Positions 33,060 to 42,238 of a stretch of DNA of 64,000 nucleotides are shown here, piece by piece; the first letter of the stretch is position 1, and every line of letters begins with the position of its first letter. The stretch comes from JAKVAV01 sp047633195 (GTDB lineage Bacteria; Bacteroidota; Bacteroidia; Flavobacteriales_D; Cryomorphaceae). A program made the translations under genes and the position numbers. The notes beneath the pieces were generated by a model that saw only the letters and a program-made list of their open reading frames with translations, was not told where the DNA came from and made no database searches. Location: contig JBLIEU010000011.1 in NCBI GenBank assembly GCA_047633195.1, forward strand, positions 1 to 64,000, read 5' to 3'.

Positions 33060-34397
33060 TTATCGGTTCGTTGGATGGAGTGGAAGAGAAAAAATCATTT
33101 CGGTACCCTCACCTTCTTCGCTTTCTACTCTGATTTTTCCATCGTGGGCTTCCACCATTTGCTTCACGTAATAGAGTCCCAATCCAAAACCTTTTACGTC
33201 GTGTAGATTTCCTTTGGGAACGCGGTAGAACTTATCGAAAACCAGAGGGATGGATTTTTTGGGAATTCCTATGCCGCGATCGCTAATGGTTGTTTTAATG
33301 GAGTTTCCAGTTGAAACGGTTGAGATTTTCACTTCGGGATTCTCGTGGCTATACTTCACGGCATTGTCCAGCAAATTGAAAATGACATTTGAAACGTGTA
33401 CTTCGTCTCCTTCGATTTGAAAATCGACGGCCTTTAAGTCGAGGTCGATTCTGAGGGCGTCGCGCTCATTGGCTACTTCAAGCGTATTGACCGTGCTCCG
33501 GAGCATTTCGTGTAGGTCGAGTGTTTCATGCTCTAGCTTCACGTTTTTTTGCTCTAGCGTGGCCAGTTGCAATACTTTATCTACTTGAAGTCTGAGTCTT
33601 CTTACCTCGTTATGGATTAGCTCGGCATAGCGGTGAAGTCTTTCGGGTTGTTGAGCGATGTCGGGTTTCAGCAGCACCTCACTGGAAAGACTGATGGAGC
33701 TGATGGGTGTTTTCAGCTCGTGCGTCATGTTGTTAATGAAATCCGTTTTCATTTCTGAAAGACGCTTCTGCCTGAGTACGATGTAAACGGCATAGGCGAA
33801 GAACACAAATACAATCAATGAAATGAGGGCGGAGAATGCCCAGGTTGAAATTTTTGTAGAAGGAGTTTCGATGGTAAAAGGCTCCTTGTGTGGAAAGAAC
33901 ACTCCGAAATAGTGTCCGTCTTTTTCCCATTTTATTTTTGGAACTTCTGAACTTGTGGCAGGCTCAGCTTCTTCGTTTAAGGCAATGTAATCTCCAAAAA
34001 CGATGCTATCGGTAAAGCAATCGTAAACACCGTATTCAAAATTTTCTTGGATGTTTCTCCTTTCGAATTCGGTTCTAAGAAGACGTTCTAAAAGATAGGG
34101 GTGTACCGTATCGTTGATGGCGACGGTGAAGTAATTCGGTCGAATTTGTTTGACAGCCTGGAAGAGTTCTGCGGGATCATCATTGATCGTGAGAATCTCG
34201 TCGGCAACGTTGGTAAGAGCAATAGTGACGCGATCGTTGAACTGTTTGGCCTCGGAAGCTTCTTGATCTTTACGAAGGTCTATTTGGGTTCGTTGAACCT
34301 TAAAAGCCTTGTCGAGCCAATAAATCTGAGTAGCAATAATTCCCGCTACACTGACTATGGCCAATAAAATAAGGATACCGATTAGCTTGCGGCTCAT
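33060..34397 (-). CDS. rprX: Sensor histidine kinase (RprX-like)
   Basis: 445 residues. Two membrane helices (6-27 and 186-208) enclose a periplasmic sensor domain of about 155 residues. HisKA has H226 in FINNMTHELKTP; the ATPase domain has NLLDNAVKYSHENP, ISDRGIGIP, VFDKFYRVPKGNLHD and GFGLGLYYVKQMVEAHDG. It resembles RprX of Bacteroides. No HAMP domain is clear. The probable partner regulator is 650 bp downstream, past the toxin-antitoxin pair. The input signal is unknown. Confidence 0.82.
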   Translation of the reverse strand: MSRKLIGILILLAIVSVAGIIATQIYWLDKAFKVQRTQIDLRKDQEASEAKQFNDRVTIALTNVADEILTINDDPAELFQAVKQIRPNYFTVAINDTVHPYLLERLLRTEFERRNIQENFEYGVYDCFTDSIVFGDYIALNEEAEPATSSEVPKIKWEKDGHYFGVFFPHKEPFTIETPSTKISTWAFSALISLIVFVFFAYAVYIVLRQKRLSEMKTDFINNMTHELKTPISSISLSSEVLLKPDIAQQPERLHRYAELIHNEVRRLRLQVDKVLQLATLEQKNVKLEHETLDLHEMLRSTVNTLEVANERDALRIDLDLKAVDFQIEGDEVHVSNVIFNLLDNAVKYSHENPEVKISTVSTGNSIKTTISDRGIGIPKKSIPLVFDKFYRVPKGNLHDVKGFGLGLYYVKQMVEAHDGKIRVESEEGEGTEMIFSLPLHPTNR

Positions 34398-34461
34398 GTT
34401 GCTAAGTTAATGACTCAGCGGAGCAGTCCTAGAGAGTTTAACAGAATGCTAACGAATGAAA

Positions 34462-34638
34462 TTAAACAGCATGTTTGCGTTTTTTCTTAATCACGGAACA
34501 GACCTTAATGACATCAAGGGTATTCGAGTAGATTGTGTGATTGAGTTTAATAATTTCTCCAATAAGGTCAGCCTCGGGTGTCGTTAAAAGGTGCTGAAGA
34601 TGGGCTCGTTTAAGCCCTGATGCGTTTATGTCTTTCAT
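34462..34638 (-). CDS. Possible small protein, 58 residues
   Basis: An open frame from ATG 34638 to TAA 34462 gives MKDINASGLKRAHLQHLL, then TTPEADLIGEIIKLNHTI, ending in a basic KKKRKHAV. It has helix-like character and a basic tail. It is the only coding candidate in the 560 bp between the sensor kinase and the SusD gene (34398-34956). The rest of that stretch is AT-rich, holds no other frame I can support and ends in a strong terminator at 34896. No family is recognised, and chance cannot be excluded. Confidence 0.3.
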   Translation of the reverse strand: MKDINASGLKRAHLQHLLTTPEADLIGEIIKLNHTIYSNTLDVIKVCSVIKKKRKHAV

Positions 34639-34895
34639 ATTGAAGCAGACTTTGTTCTTCCTTGTTTTTCGGTTTTAGAGGTGAAAGGTTTCACTCTTCT
34701 TCAATCATATACAAGAACGATGCCTTTTCTCCCCCCACCAAACGCTTGTGATCATTGAACTTATGGGTTGATTTAACAATGTGTATTTAATTCACTTAGA
34801 TCGATAAAAGGAGCATAATTTTTATTTTTAGATGTCCGAGTGAGCCGAGAATGAAAGTTTAGCAGGACCTTTTTTGATTTATCATTCGATTAAAA

Positions 34896-34931
34896 AAAAC
34901 GGGCTGACTCAAATTTGAGTCAGCCCGTTTT
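34896..34931 (-). terminator. 36-bp perfect palindrome ending the SusC/SusD operon
   Basis: The 18-base arm aaaacgggctgactcaaa is followed directly by its exact complement, flanked by an A run on the left. On the minus strand the stem ends in TTTT plus further T bases, an intrinsic terminator 25 bp after the susD stop. Confidence 0.9.
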
Positions 34932-34956
34932 ATTGGTTTCTATAACCTACTTGTCC

Positions 34957-36369
34957 TTAATCCACATCCCAATAAACGGGAACTAAAGGATCTCCGACTA
35001 CAACTGCATTCGGATTGTATAAACGTTCATCTTGCGGAGTTGGTAATCTAACAGGAATGCCAGATATAACTGCATTCGCATATGGATCTAGATCGGGCAC
35101 ACCCGTTCTTCTCCAGTCGGCATACGTCTCGATCTGAATATAAAGAGCGATGTACTTTTGACCCATAATGGTCTCCAATGAAATCGTCCCAGCGGTTTCA
35201 CTGGCAAATGCGTCAATGAAATCCTGAGATGGAGATGAGCCCGTTACTTGCAGCACCGAAGCTATAACACCATCATTATGCGCATCAGCAGCCATTCCTG
35301 CTGCACCTGCTCTTAGCTGCGCTTCAGCTTCTAGAAACTTAGCTTCTACGTAGGTAACCAAAGGAACAGGAGATGAAGCTGTGGCGTACAAATCTCCAAC
35401 ATATGATGTATTGCTAATTGACTGATCATCGTAAGGTGTTCCGCTGTATGCGCCATCTCCATCAAGACCCAAGAAGAATTCTAATCTAGGATCATTGTTG
35501 CCAATTAACAAGTCTGCAAACGATTTGCTCACTCTATAGTAAGCTCCTCTGTCATTCTCGAAAGCTCTCCACTGATTAATAGCGTTACCATCGAAGAAGT
35601 TCATGAAGGCATCGTTCGCTGAGCTTGCTGCAGCGCCTTGTTGCAGATAGGCAATTACATCGTCAGCACTTCCGCTAGGGTCTCTTTGGCTCAATCTATT
35701 TGCGTAGCGAGCTTTAAGTATCCAAGCTGTTTGAATCCATGAAGCCACGTTTCCACCGAAAATGAGGTCATCAGACCCTGGGAAGAAAACGTTGTCATTT
35801 ACACCTGAACTCAAATCTATTATAGCTGCGTCTAGCGTGGTCTGAATTCGCTCTAAAACCACTTCTTGTGATTGATAAGCAGGCGTGAGCCCAACTGTTA
35901 GACCTAATCCAGCCTCATCGAAAGGCACGTCACCCCATAAGTCAGTTGCTAAGCCTATGTTCATCACCAGAATTACTTTGGCTATGCCTCCATAATATGG
36001 GCTTTCCGTGCCATAATCATTAATGATACTTCTGCAATCTACGACTGCTCCAGCCCAGATGGCTTCCCATTCATTCACATTGGTCAGTTCTGTAATGTTA
36101 TACTGAGCAATTTCTTGGGATTGAGACCCTTCAGCTGTTCCCGCTAATTGGCGATTAAAAACAAGTGACTGGCGCGTCAATTGCCCGCAATACCCTGCGA
36201 AGGTTGCAACTTGAACATTTGCCAAAAGGAGCTCAGGAGTAACTGTTGCAGGATCATTGGGAGATACGATGTCGTCTTCCAAAAATCCATCACATGCACT
36301 TAAGGTGGCAAGTACTACCGCGATAAGTGCAACTTTATTTATTGTTCTATTTAATATCATCTTGTTCAA
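34957..36369 (-). CDS. SusD/RagB-family outer-membrane lipoprotein
   Basis: 470 residues. Lipoprotein signal with Cys26 (ATLSACDGFL). The SusD pattern is present: helical TPR-like region, LATDLWGDVPFDEAGLGL, RYANRLSQRDPSG, and the end with YADWRRTGVPDL and LPTPQDERLYNPNA. SusD proteins sit as a lid on the SusC channel and capture the nutrient at the cell surface. It is 3 bp downstream of the SusC gene, so they form one operon. No glycoside hydrolase or peptidase gene is next to the pair, so the substrate (glycan or peptide) cannot be inferred. Confidence 0.92.
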   Translation of the reverse strand: MNKMILNRTINKVALIAVVLATLSACDGFLEDDIVSPNDPATVTPELLLANVQVATFAGYCGQLTRQSLVFNRQLAGTAEGSQSQEIAQYNITELTNVNEWEAIWAGAVVDCRSIINDYGTESPYYGGIAKVILVMNIGLATDLWGDVPFDEAGLGLTVGLTPAYQSQEVVLERIQTTLDAAIIDLSSGVNDNVFFPGSDDLIFGGNVASWIQTAWILKARYANRLSQRDPSGSADDVIAYLQQGAAASSANDAFMNFFDGNAINQWRAFENDRGAYYRVSKSFADLLIGNNDPRLEFFLGLDGDGAYSGTPYDDQSISNTSYVGDLYATASSPVPLVTYVEAKFLEAEAQLRAGAAGMAADAHNDGVIASVLQVTGSSPSQDFIDAFASETAGTISLETIMGQKYIALYIQIETYADWRRTGVPDLDPYANAVISGIPVRLPTPQDERLYNPNAVVVGDPLVPVYWDVD

Positions 36370-36372
36370 AAT

Positions 36373-39300
36373 TTAGAATGAGAAGGACACCGCTAGACGA
36401 TAAGATCTCGTGTTAGGGTTATTGAAATAATCAAAACCATTCAAGTTAGAACCTGCACCGGTCAAACTGGTTTCAGGGTCAACACCAGTATAGTTGGTTG
36501 ACAACCACAAATTTCTTCCAGTGAATGTGAAGTCAAGGAAGCTAATTTTGGCGGTTTCGCTGAATCTAAGTCTGTATGAAAGAGATAGATCACGTAGACG
36601 AACCCAATCTACTGTTTCAACGAATTCTTCAGCAGCACCTCCAGCATCTCCTACAACGTTTTTGAAGTAAGTCTGAGCATCGATGGCTACTGTGTTTGGA
36701 GAGCCATTTATATCAACTCCTTCAACAACGTACATTCTTTCGCGGTCTTCGGAGTCAGCTGATGTTCCTACATTGTTCATTCGAGCCTTCGTTCCGTTCC
36801 AGATGTCTCCACCTTTTCTGAAGTCCAAGAAGAATGAGAGGGTAAGATCTTTGTAGGAAAAAGTATTTCTAATGCCTGCTGTCCAATCTGGAATCCAACT
36901 TCCTATATTTCCTGATTGGGGGGCGATAGAAGGAAGTCCGTTCTCACCAATGATAATGTCTCCATTTCCATTTCGCACCCATCGCGTGCCATAAAATACA
37001 CCTATTGGTTCGCCGACAATCGCAAATGATCCAATTGACGAGAAGGCAGCTTCGAGCTGAACTTCTTCTACACCATCTGCAAGGGCAGTCACTTCATTGT
37101 TGTTTGTAGCCCAGTTCATATTAACAGCCCATTTGAAGTCGCCACTCTTATAAGGATTGATTCCTAAAGTGATCTCCCACCCTTGGTTCACCATCTCAGC
37201 TGCATTTGTGTACTGCGAGTCAAATCCTGAAGTAGGAGCTGCTGGACGGAATAAAAGAATATCAGTTGATTTTTGGTGGTAGTAAGTCACGTCTAGATTA
37301 AACGTATTGTCCAAAAAGCTCATATTCAAACCAACTTCATTTCCAATAAGTCTTTCAGGTTCTAGATTTGGATCTCCCAGACCATCCGAGATTCCAAAAC
37401 CATTCACATCACCGTAAGGGAAAGAGAGCCCATTGGTAAACCCATCAGTGTAAGTAGGGCTCACGTAGTAAGTTCTAGTTTGATATGGCACAGGTGGTAT
37501 ACCAACTTGCGCATAAGAGTATCGCACCTTTCCAAAATCAATCCAATCGGGTAAGTTCAATAACTCACTAAAGACAATTGAAGTACTTACAGAAGGGTAG
37601 AAGAAATTGTTGTTGGCAAGTTCGAACGAAGATGCCCACTCATTTCTTCCCGTAACATTTACATATAACCATCGATCGTAGTCGAGCGACACATTTCCGA
37701 AGAATGCAAAGGTCCTTAGATTCTCGGTATACCTTGAGGAATATAAATCCGAAGCATTGGACAGGTTGTAAAAGTTCGGAATGGTCAGGTTGCGACCACG
37801 CGAGAACACATCATCAAAGTCATCTATAAAAAAGTTGTGTCCACCTTGGGCTTGAAAGGTTATCTTATCACTGAACTTTTTCTTGTAGTCGAGTATGAAG
37901 TCACCATAAATTTGACGACCGATTAATCGGTTTTCATTTATTTGACCAGCTCCACGAATGTCAGAATTGTTTGAGCTTAGCGCAAAAAGTTGTTGACGTT
38001 GATCTACATATGCATCGACACCTAGGCGGTAAGATGCTTTCAAGTTTTCGGTGATATCGACAGATGCGTAAAAGTTACCGAGAAATCGATCCACATTTGA
38101 AGTGAACGGGTTATTGTTCACCGTATAAAGGGGATTGTCGTAAACAAAGAAGTAGGAATTATTATAACCCAGAGACGTCTCGTAGTTGCGCACATCAAAT
38201 GTCACAGGCATCCGAAATAGACCCAAACTGACACCAGACAAGTTCGACCCGTTTTGAGCCATTGTGCTGGATGTTCTTATGTAGGTTGCGGAACCGCTTA
38301 CTTCAACTTTGTCTGAAAGAGAACTGTTTGCACTTATTCTCACAGAGGTTCGGCCGAGGTCAGTCTCAGGAATTACCCCTTCTTGTCTCGTATCTCCTAT
38401 AGACACGCGAAACGCCGTTTTTTCGTTTCCTCCAGTTATTTCAACATTATTGACGAATGAGACTCCTGTTTGATAGAAGTTGTCAATATTGTCAAATGTT
38501 GGTTCATTAGTGATTCTGGCTCCCCAGCTGTTTGACGATCCAAATGATACGTCGTCGGCAGTTCCGAAACGTTCGTCAGGCCCTGGATCTGCGAAAGCAG
38601 AAGTTGTACCATTGACTCCTGAATTGTATGAACTTTGAAAGTCGGGAACCTGGTTTATTTCACTCAGTTCTACTGCAGAAGAAACTCTTATACCAAGTCC
38701 TTTTCTTCCTCTGCTTCCTTTTTTGGTAGTATAGATGATGGCACCGTTTCCAGCTCTTGCGCCATAGAGCGCTGCTGCTGCAGGTCCTTTAAGAATAGTG
38801 ACTGTTTCAATGTCGTTTGGATTGATATCCAAAGCGCGATTAGAGTTTTGCACACCCTGTAGGTTCGCATTGAAAGGATAATCACGTGGTGAAGATTGAG
38901 TCGTTTCATTATCAATCGGGACACCATCCACGACGATGAGCGGTTGATTTTCTCCTGTGAATGTGGAAGGTCCACGAATCAGGATTTTACTCGAAGCTCC
39001 AGGAGTTCCGCTTGAACCAGTAACCTGGACCCCAGCAGATTTCCCAGCCAGTGATTGAATAATATTGTTCTCTGCACTTCTTTGTAATTCATCCCCTCCG
39101 ATTTCATCAACAGAATAGCCAAGTGCTCTTTTTTCGCGAGAAATACCAAGGGCAGTTACAACTACTTCGTCTATCTCTACACCGCTTTTGAGATTTACAG
39201 TTAAATTGGTTTCTTCCGTTAGGACTAATTCTTGGGTTTCCATACCAATAAATGTGAAAACCAAAACGTCACCAGATGCAGCTTCAATGGAAAATTGTCC

Positions 39301-39477
39301 ATCTACATTTGTTGCTGTTCCAGTTGTAGTTCCCTTTATCACGACCGTGGTGCCGGGGAGCGTTTCTCCTGTTGATTCCGAAGCTACTGTTCCAGAATAC
39401 GTTTTCCCCTGTCCAAATCCAACTTGTGCCAACAGGAGCACGAAGAAGGAAAGTGACAGTAATCTATTGAAAATCAT
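36373..39477 (-). CDS. SusC/RagA-family TonB-dependent receptor
   Basis: 1034 residues: signal peptide (cleavage after GFGQ), carboxypeptidase-like beta domain (KTYSGTVASESTGETLPG), the family TonB-box region EIDEVVVTALGISREKRALG, plug domain (LAGKSAGVQVTGSSG, ILIRGPSTFTGENQPLIVVDG with a break), then a 22-strand barrel ending in YRLAVSFSF. The terminal phenylalanine is the barrel assembly signal. It imports an oligomer together with the SusD partner 3 bp downstream, energised by TonB-ExbBD. The start is followed by normal signal-peptide sequence, so the first ATG is used. Confidence 0.94.
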   Translation of the reverse strand: MIFNRLLSLSFFVLLLAQVGFGQGKTYSGTVASESTGETLPGTTVVIKGTTTGTATNVDGQFSIEAASGDVLVFTFIGMETQELVLTEETNLTVNLKSGVEIDEVVVTALGISREKRALGYSVDEIGGDELQRSAENNIIQSLAGKSAGVQVTGSSGTPGASSKILIRGPSTFTGENQPLIVVDGVPIDNETTQSSPRDYPFNANLQGVQNSNRALDINPNDIETVTILKGPAAAALYGARAGNGAIIYTTKKGSRGRKGLGIRVSSAVELSEINQVPDFQSSYNSGVNGTTSAFADPGPDERFGTADDVSFGSSNSWGARITNEPTFDNIDNFYQTGVSFVNNVEITGGNEKTAFRVSIGDTRQEGVIPETDLGRTSVRISANSSLSDKVEVSGSATYIRTSSTMAQNGSNLSGVSLGLFRMPVTFDVRNYETSLGYNNSYFFVYDNPLYTVNNNPFTSNVDRFLGNFYASVDITENLKASYRLGVDAYVDQRQQLFALSSNNSDIRGAGQINENRLIGRQIYGDFILDYKKKFSDKITFQAQGGHNFFIDDFDDVFSRGRNLTIPNFYNLSNASDLYSSRYTENLRTFAFFGNVSLDYDRWLYVNVTGRNEWASSFELANNNFFYPSVSTSIVFSELLNLPDWIDFGKVRYSYAQVGIPPVPYQTRTYYVSPTYTDGFTNGLSFPYGDVNGFGISDGLGDPNLEPERLIGNEVGLNMSFLDNTFNLDVTYYHQKSTDILLFRPAAPTSGFDSQYTNAAEMVNQGWEITLGINPYKSGDFKWAVNMNWATNNNEVTALADGVEEVQLEAAFSSIGSFAIVGEPIGVFYGTRWVRNGNGDIIIGENGLPSIAPQSGNIGSWIPDWTAGIRNTFSYKDLTLSFFLDFRKGGDIWNGTKARMNNVGTSADSEDRERMYVVEGVDINGSPNTVAIDAQTYFKNVVGDAGGAAEEFVETVDWVRLRDLSLSYRLRFSETAKISFLDFTFTGRNLWLSTNYTGVDPETSLTGAGSNLNGFDYFNNPNTRSYRLAVSFSF

Positions 39478-39733
39478 AGGCTTAAAGTTTAGGTGATTAG
39501 TAGAATGGCCTTCTTTGTGAAGGCTTTCATACCTGAATTTAGGAAACTTTAAGAATACTTAACATAAAATGAGCAATAAATAATTTGATTTCTCGACGAA
39601 AAAGAGCTGGGGAGCAATGGGATCGACCTTTTAGCTGTCGTCCAGAAAATTAAATAGAAGAGGTCTGATTATTTATGGTCTAAATCATTTTAAGTGAATG
39701 GGTTGGCCTGAAAAATAAAAAAAACGTACAAAA
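39478..39733 (-). promoter_or_regulatory. Leader and promoter region of the SusC/SusD operon
   Basis: The stretch between the groEL terminator and the SusC start carries no open frame I can support. It holds a hairpin at 39508-39524 (gccttc, 5-base loop, gaaggc) about 30 bp upstream of the SusC start, which would be in the mRNA leader, and AT-rich DNA further upstream. No clear TTG/TAnnTTTG promoter pair or anti-sigma-type operator was found by eye. Confidence 0.35.
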
Positions 39734-39767
39734 AAAAGGCCCTTCACCGCGAGGTGAAGGGCCTTTT
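39734..39767 (-). terminator. Intrinsic terminator after groEL
   Basis: Stem aaaaggcccttcacc, loop gcga, ggtgaagggcctttt, flanked by A and T runs. It lies 25 bp after the groEL stop on the minus strand and ends the long operon that begins at miaB or at a promoter inside it. Confidence 0.9.
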
Positions 39768-39791
39768 AAATTTATTGTGACGCATGTTTGA

Positions 39792-41420
39792 TTACATCAT
39801 GCCTGGCATTCCGCCGCCGCCCATTGGGGGCATAGCATCTTCTTCTTCGATGTCGCTAATTACACATTCGGTAGTTAGTAGCATTCCTGCGATTGATCCT
39901 GCATTTTCCAAAGCGATACGAGTCACTTTAGTTGGATCGATTACACCTGCTTCGAAAAGGTTTTCATACTTCTCAGTGCGAGCGTTGTATCCGAAGTCAT
40001 CTTTGCCTTCGCGTACTTTTTGAACGATAATGGATCCTTCTCCACCTGCGTTTTGTACGATCTGACGAAGTGGCTCTTCCAACGCTCTTTTTACGATCGC
40101 GATACCTGTAGTCTCGTCTGCATTCAATCCCTCCATTGCTTCTATTGTAGGCAATGCACGAAGATATGCTACTCCACCACCAGCTACGATTCCTTCTTCA
40201 ACTGCAGCGCGTGTTGCATTAAGTGCATCGTCTACCCTGTCTTTTTTCTCTTTCATCTCTACTTCAGTAGCGGCACCTACATAAAGAACGGCAACACCAC
40301 CAGCCAATTTGGCCAAACGCTCTTGCAGCTTTTCTTTATCGTAGTCGCTCGTAGTAGTTTCGATTTGAGCTTTGATTTGGTTCACGCGTCCTTCAATAAC
40401 GCTTTTCTCACCAGCACCGTTTACGAGAGTTGTATTGTCCTTATCGATACTGATTTTCTCGCAAGTACCAAGATCTTCCAATGTAGCATCTTCCAATTTT
40501 CGTCCTTGCTCTTCAGAAATAACAGATCCACCAGTCAAAATAGCGATGTCTTCCAACATGGCTTTGCGGCGATCGCCAAAACCAGGAGCCTTAACAGCAG
40601 CGATTTTTAGTGATCCACGGATTTTGTTCACTACCAGAGTAGCAAGAGCTTCACCCTCTATATCTTCTGCAATGATTAAAAGTGGTTTTCCCGTTTGAGC
40701 TGCTTTTTCCAAGACAGGAAGAAGGTCCTTCATATTAGAAATCTTCTTGTCGTAAATGAGGATGTACGCGTTCTCCAATTCGGCAACCATCTTTTCAGAG
40801 TTGGTCACGAAGTAAGGTGAAAGGTATCCGCGATCGAACTGCATTCCTTCCACTACATCTACGTAAGTATCTGTTCCTTTTGCTTCCTCAACAGTGATTA
40901 CCCCTTCTTTCTTCACTTTGGCCATAGCCTGAGCGATAAGCTTACCGATGGTGCTGTCATTGTTTGCGGAAATGGTAGCTACTTGCTCTATCTTCGAGTT
41001 GTCGTCTCCAACTTCTTTTGAGATTTTCTTAAGCTCTTTGATCACGGTTTCAACTGCTTTGTCGATTCCTCTTTTCAAATCCATTGGATTTGCTCCTGCT
41101 GCTACGTTTTTCAAACCAGCCGTAACCATTGCTTGCGCCAGCACTGTGGCAGTAGTTGTTCCGTCTCCTGCCATGTCAGCAGTTTTAGAAGCTACTTCTT
41201 TGACCATCTGAGCACCCATGTTTTCGATGGGGTCTTTTAGTTCTATTTCTTTAGCTACACTCACACCGTCTTTAGTTACGGATGGAGCACCGAATTTTTT
41301 ACCAATGATCACGTTTCGACCTTTAGGTCCCAACGTTACTTTTACTGCATCGGCTAATGCATCAACTCCGCGTTTTAACTTATCGCGTGCTTCTACATCA
41401 AATGTGATATTTTTTGCCAT
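39792..41420 (-). CDS. groEL: Chaperonin GroEL
   Basis: 542 residues, ending in the Gly/Met tail GGGGMPGMM. The ATP site DGTTTATVLA, GPKGRNVII and the apical domain RGYLSPYFVTN are standard. It forms the 14-mer that folds proteins with GroES. It is 26 bp downstream of groES. The position as last gene of the run miaB, sigma-54 activator, lptE, TPR gene, secG, groES, groEL is lineage-typical; a terminator between secG and groES suggests the chaperonin pair has its own promoter. Confidence 0.98.
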   Translation of the reverse strand: MAKNITFDVEARDKLKRGVDALADAVKVTLGPKGRNVIIGKKFGAPSVTKDGVSVAKEIELKDPIENMGAQMVKEVASKTADMAGDGTTTATVLAQAMVTAGLKNVAAGANPMDLKRGIDKAVETVIKELKKISKEVGDDNSKIEQVATISANNDSTIGKLIAQAMAKVKKEGVITVEEAKGTDTYVDVVEGMQFDRGYLSPYFVTNSEKMVAELENAYILIYDKKISNMKDLLPVLEKAAQTGKPLLIIAEDIEGEALATLVVNKIRGSLKIAAVKAPGFGDRRKAMLEDIAILTGGSVISEEQGRKLEDATLEDLGTCEKISIDKDNTTLVNGAGEKSVIEGRVNQIKAQIETTTSDYDKEKLQERLAKLAGGVAVLYVGAATEVEMKEKKDRVDDALNATRAAVEEGIVAGGGVAYLRALPTIEAMEGLNADETTGIAIVKRALEEPLRQIVQNAGGEGSIIVQKVREGKDDFGYNARTEKYENLFEAGVIDPTKVTRIALENAGSIAGMLLTTECVISDIEEEDAMPPMGGGGMPGMM

Positions 41421-41446
41421 TATTCCTGTTTTTTTTAGGTTGTTGA

Positions 41447-41743
41447 TTAGTTGCTACCTACTACTCCAAATATATCTGACTCTCTCATCATGAGGTATTT
41501 TTTTCCCTCTAATGGAAATTCTGTACCGGCATATTGGCCATACATAACGTGATCCCCAACTTTTATTTTTGGCTTTTTCCCCTTTTCATCTTCCTCACTT
41601 ACGGAAATTACTTCACCACGAAGTGGTTTTTCTTTGGCCGTATCGGGAATAAAAATTCCGCTGGCAGTTTTCTCTTCTGCTGGAGCTGCCTCAACTACAA
41701 CGCGGTTTTGAGAACCTGCAATTGGTTTGAAATTTATTGACAT
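41447..41743 (-). CDS. groES: Co-chaperonin GroES
   Basis: 98 residues, full length. The GroES pattern is seen in FKPIAGSQNRVVVEAAPAEE, TASGIFIPDTAKEKP, the roof loop and VGDHVMYGQYAGTEF. It caps GroEL. No CIRCE inverted repeat (the HrcA operator) lies in the 140 bp upstream, so heat-shock control here uses another mechanism or a sigma factor. Confidence 0.97.
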   Translation of the reverse strand: MSINFKPIAGSQNRVVVEAAPAEEKTASGIFIPDTAKEKPLRGEVISVSEEDEKGKKPKIKVGDHVMYGQYAGTEFPLEGKKYLMMRESDIFGVVGSN

Positions 41744-41831
41744 AGTTGTTATTGTTTGTGTGTTAATTTTACATAATCACAAAATGTGCCAGAAGGGATT
41801 ACCTGAAAAGAAGTCCGATTTGGGCAAAAAA

Positions 41832-41860
41832 AATGTCAGTGCTTATGACACACTGACATT
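41832..41860 (-). terminator. Hairpin between secG and groES
   Basis: Stem aatgtcagtg / cactgacatt with a 9-base loop. On the minus strand it is followed by a run of eight T bases, so it terminates transcripts coming from secG. It separates secG from the groES/groEL unit. Confidence 0.8.
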
Positions 41861-41883
41861 ATTATATTTTTTGAGTTGGCTTA

Positions 41884-42222
41884 CTATTCTGCTGTGGCAG
41901 GAGTTTCTTCAGATCCTGTTTCAACGGCAGCAGCCTCGGCTGGTGCCTGTTGTTGCTGAGGAGCAGTTTCTTCAAATTGGCCTGGTTGAGCAGCAGCTGC
42001 ATTGTCTTGCATGCCAGCTGAGGCAAGGCACAATACGAATAAAACGATTGCTAGGCTCCAAGTTCCTTTTTCCAAGAAATCTGCGGTGCGCTGAACGCCT
42101 CCGATTTGATTTGCCGATGAGAAAGTTGAATCAAGTCCTCCACCTTTTGGGTTTTGAATCAATACGATTAGCGCTAAAAGAACGCAAACTAAAATAATGA
42201 CTATGAAAATGAACACCTGCAT
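41884..42222 (-). CDS. secG: Preprotein translocase subunit SecG
   Basis: 112 residues from the ATG at 42222; the longer frame from 42276 overlaps the previous gene and puts charged residues ahead of the first helix. Two membrane helices (about 2-22 and 53-73) enclose the SecG motif VLIQNPKGGGLDSTFSSANQ. The C-terminal tail is rich in Ala, Gln, Pro and Glu (QQQQAPAEAAAVETGSEE) and is probably flexible. SecG assists SecYE-dependent export. Confidence 0.93.
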   Translation of the reverse strand: MQVFIFIVIILVCVLLALIVLIQNPKGGGLDSTFSSANQIGGVQRTADFLEKGTWSLAIVLFVLCLASAGMQDNAAAAQPGQFEETAPQQQQAPAEAAAVETGSEETPATAE

Positions 42223-42238
42223 GTCTTCTTGATTTTGA

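Noticed and set aside
41744..41883. CIRCE element or sigma-54 promoter ahead of groES
   Set aside because: No TTAGCACTC-type inverted repeat is present. A TGGCAC occurs on the minus strand (41791-41786), but TTGC is missing at the required spacing.
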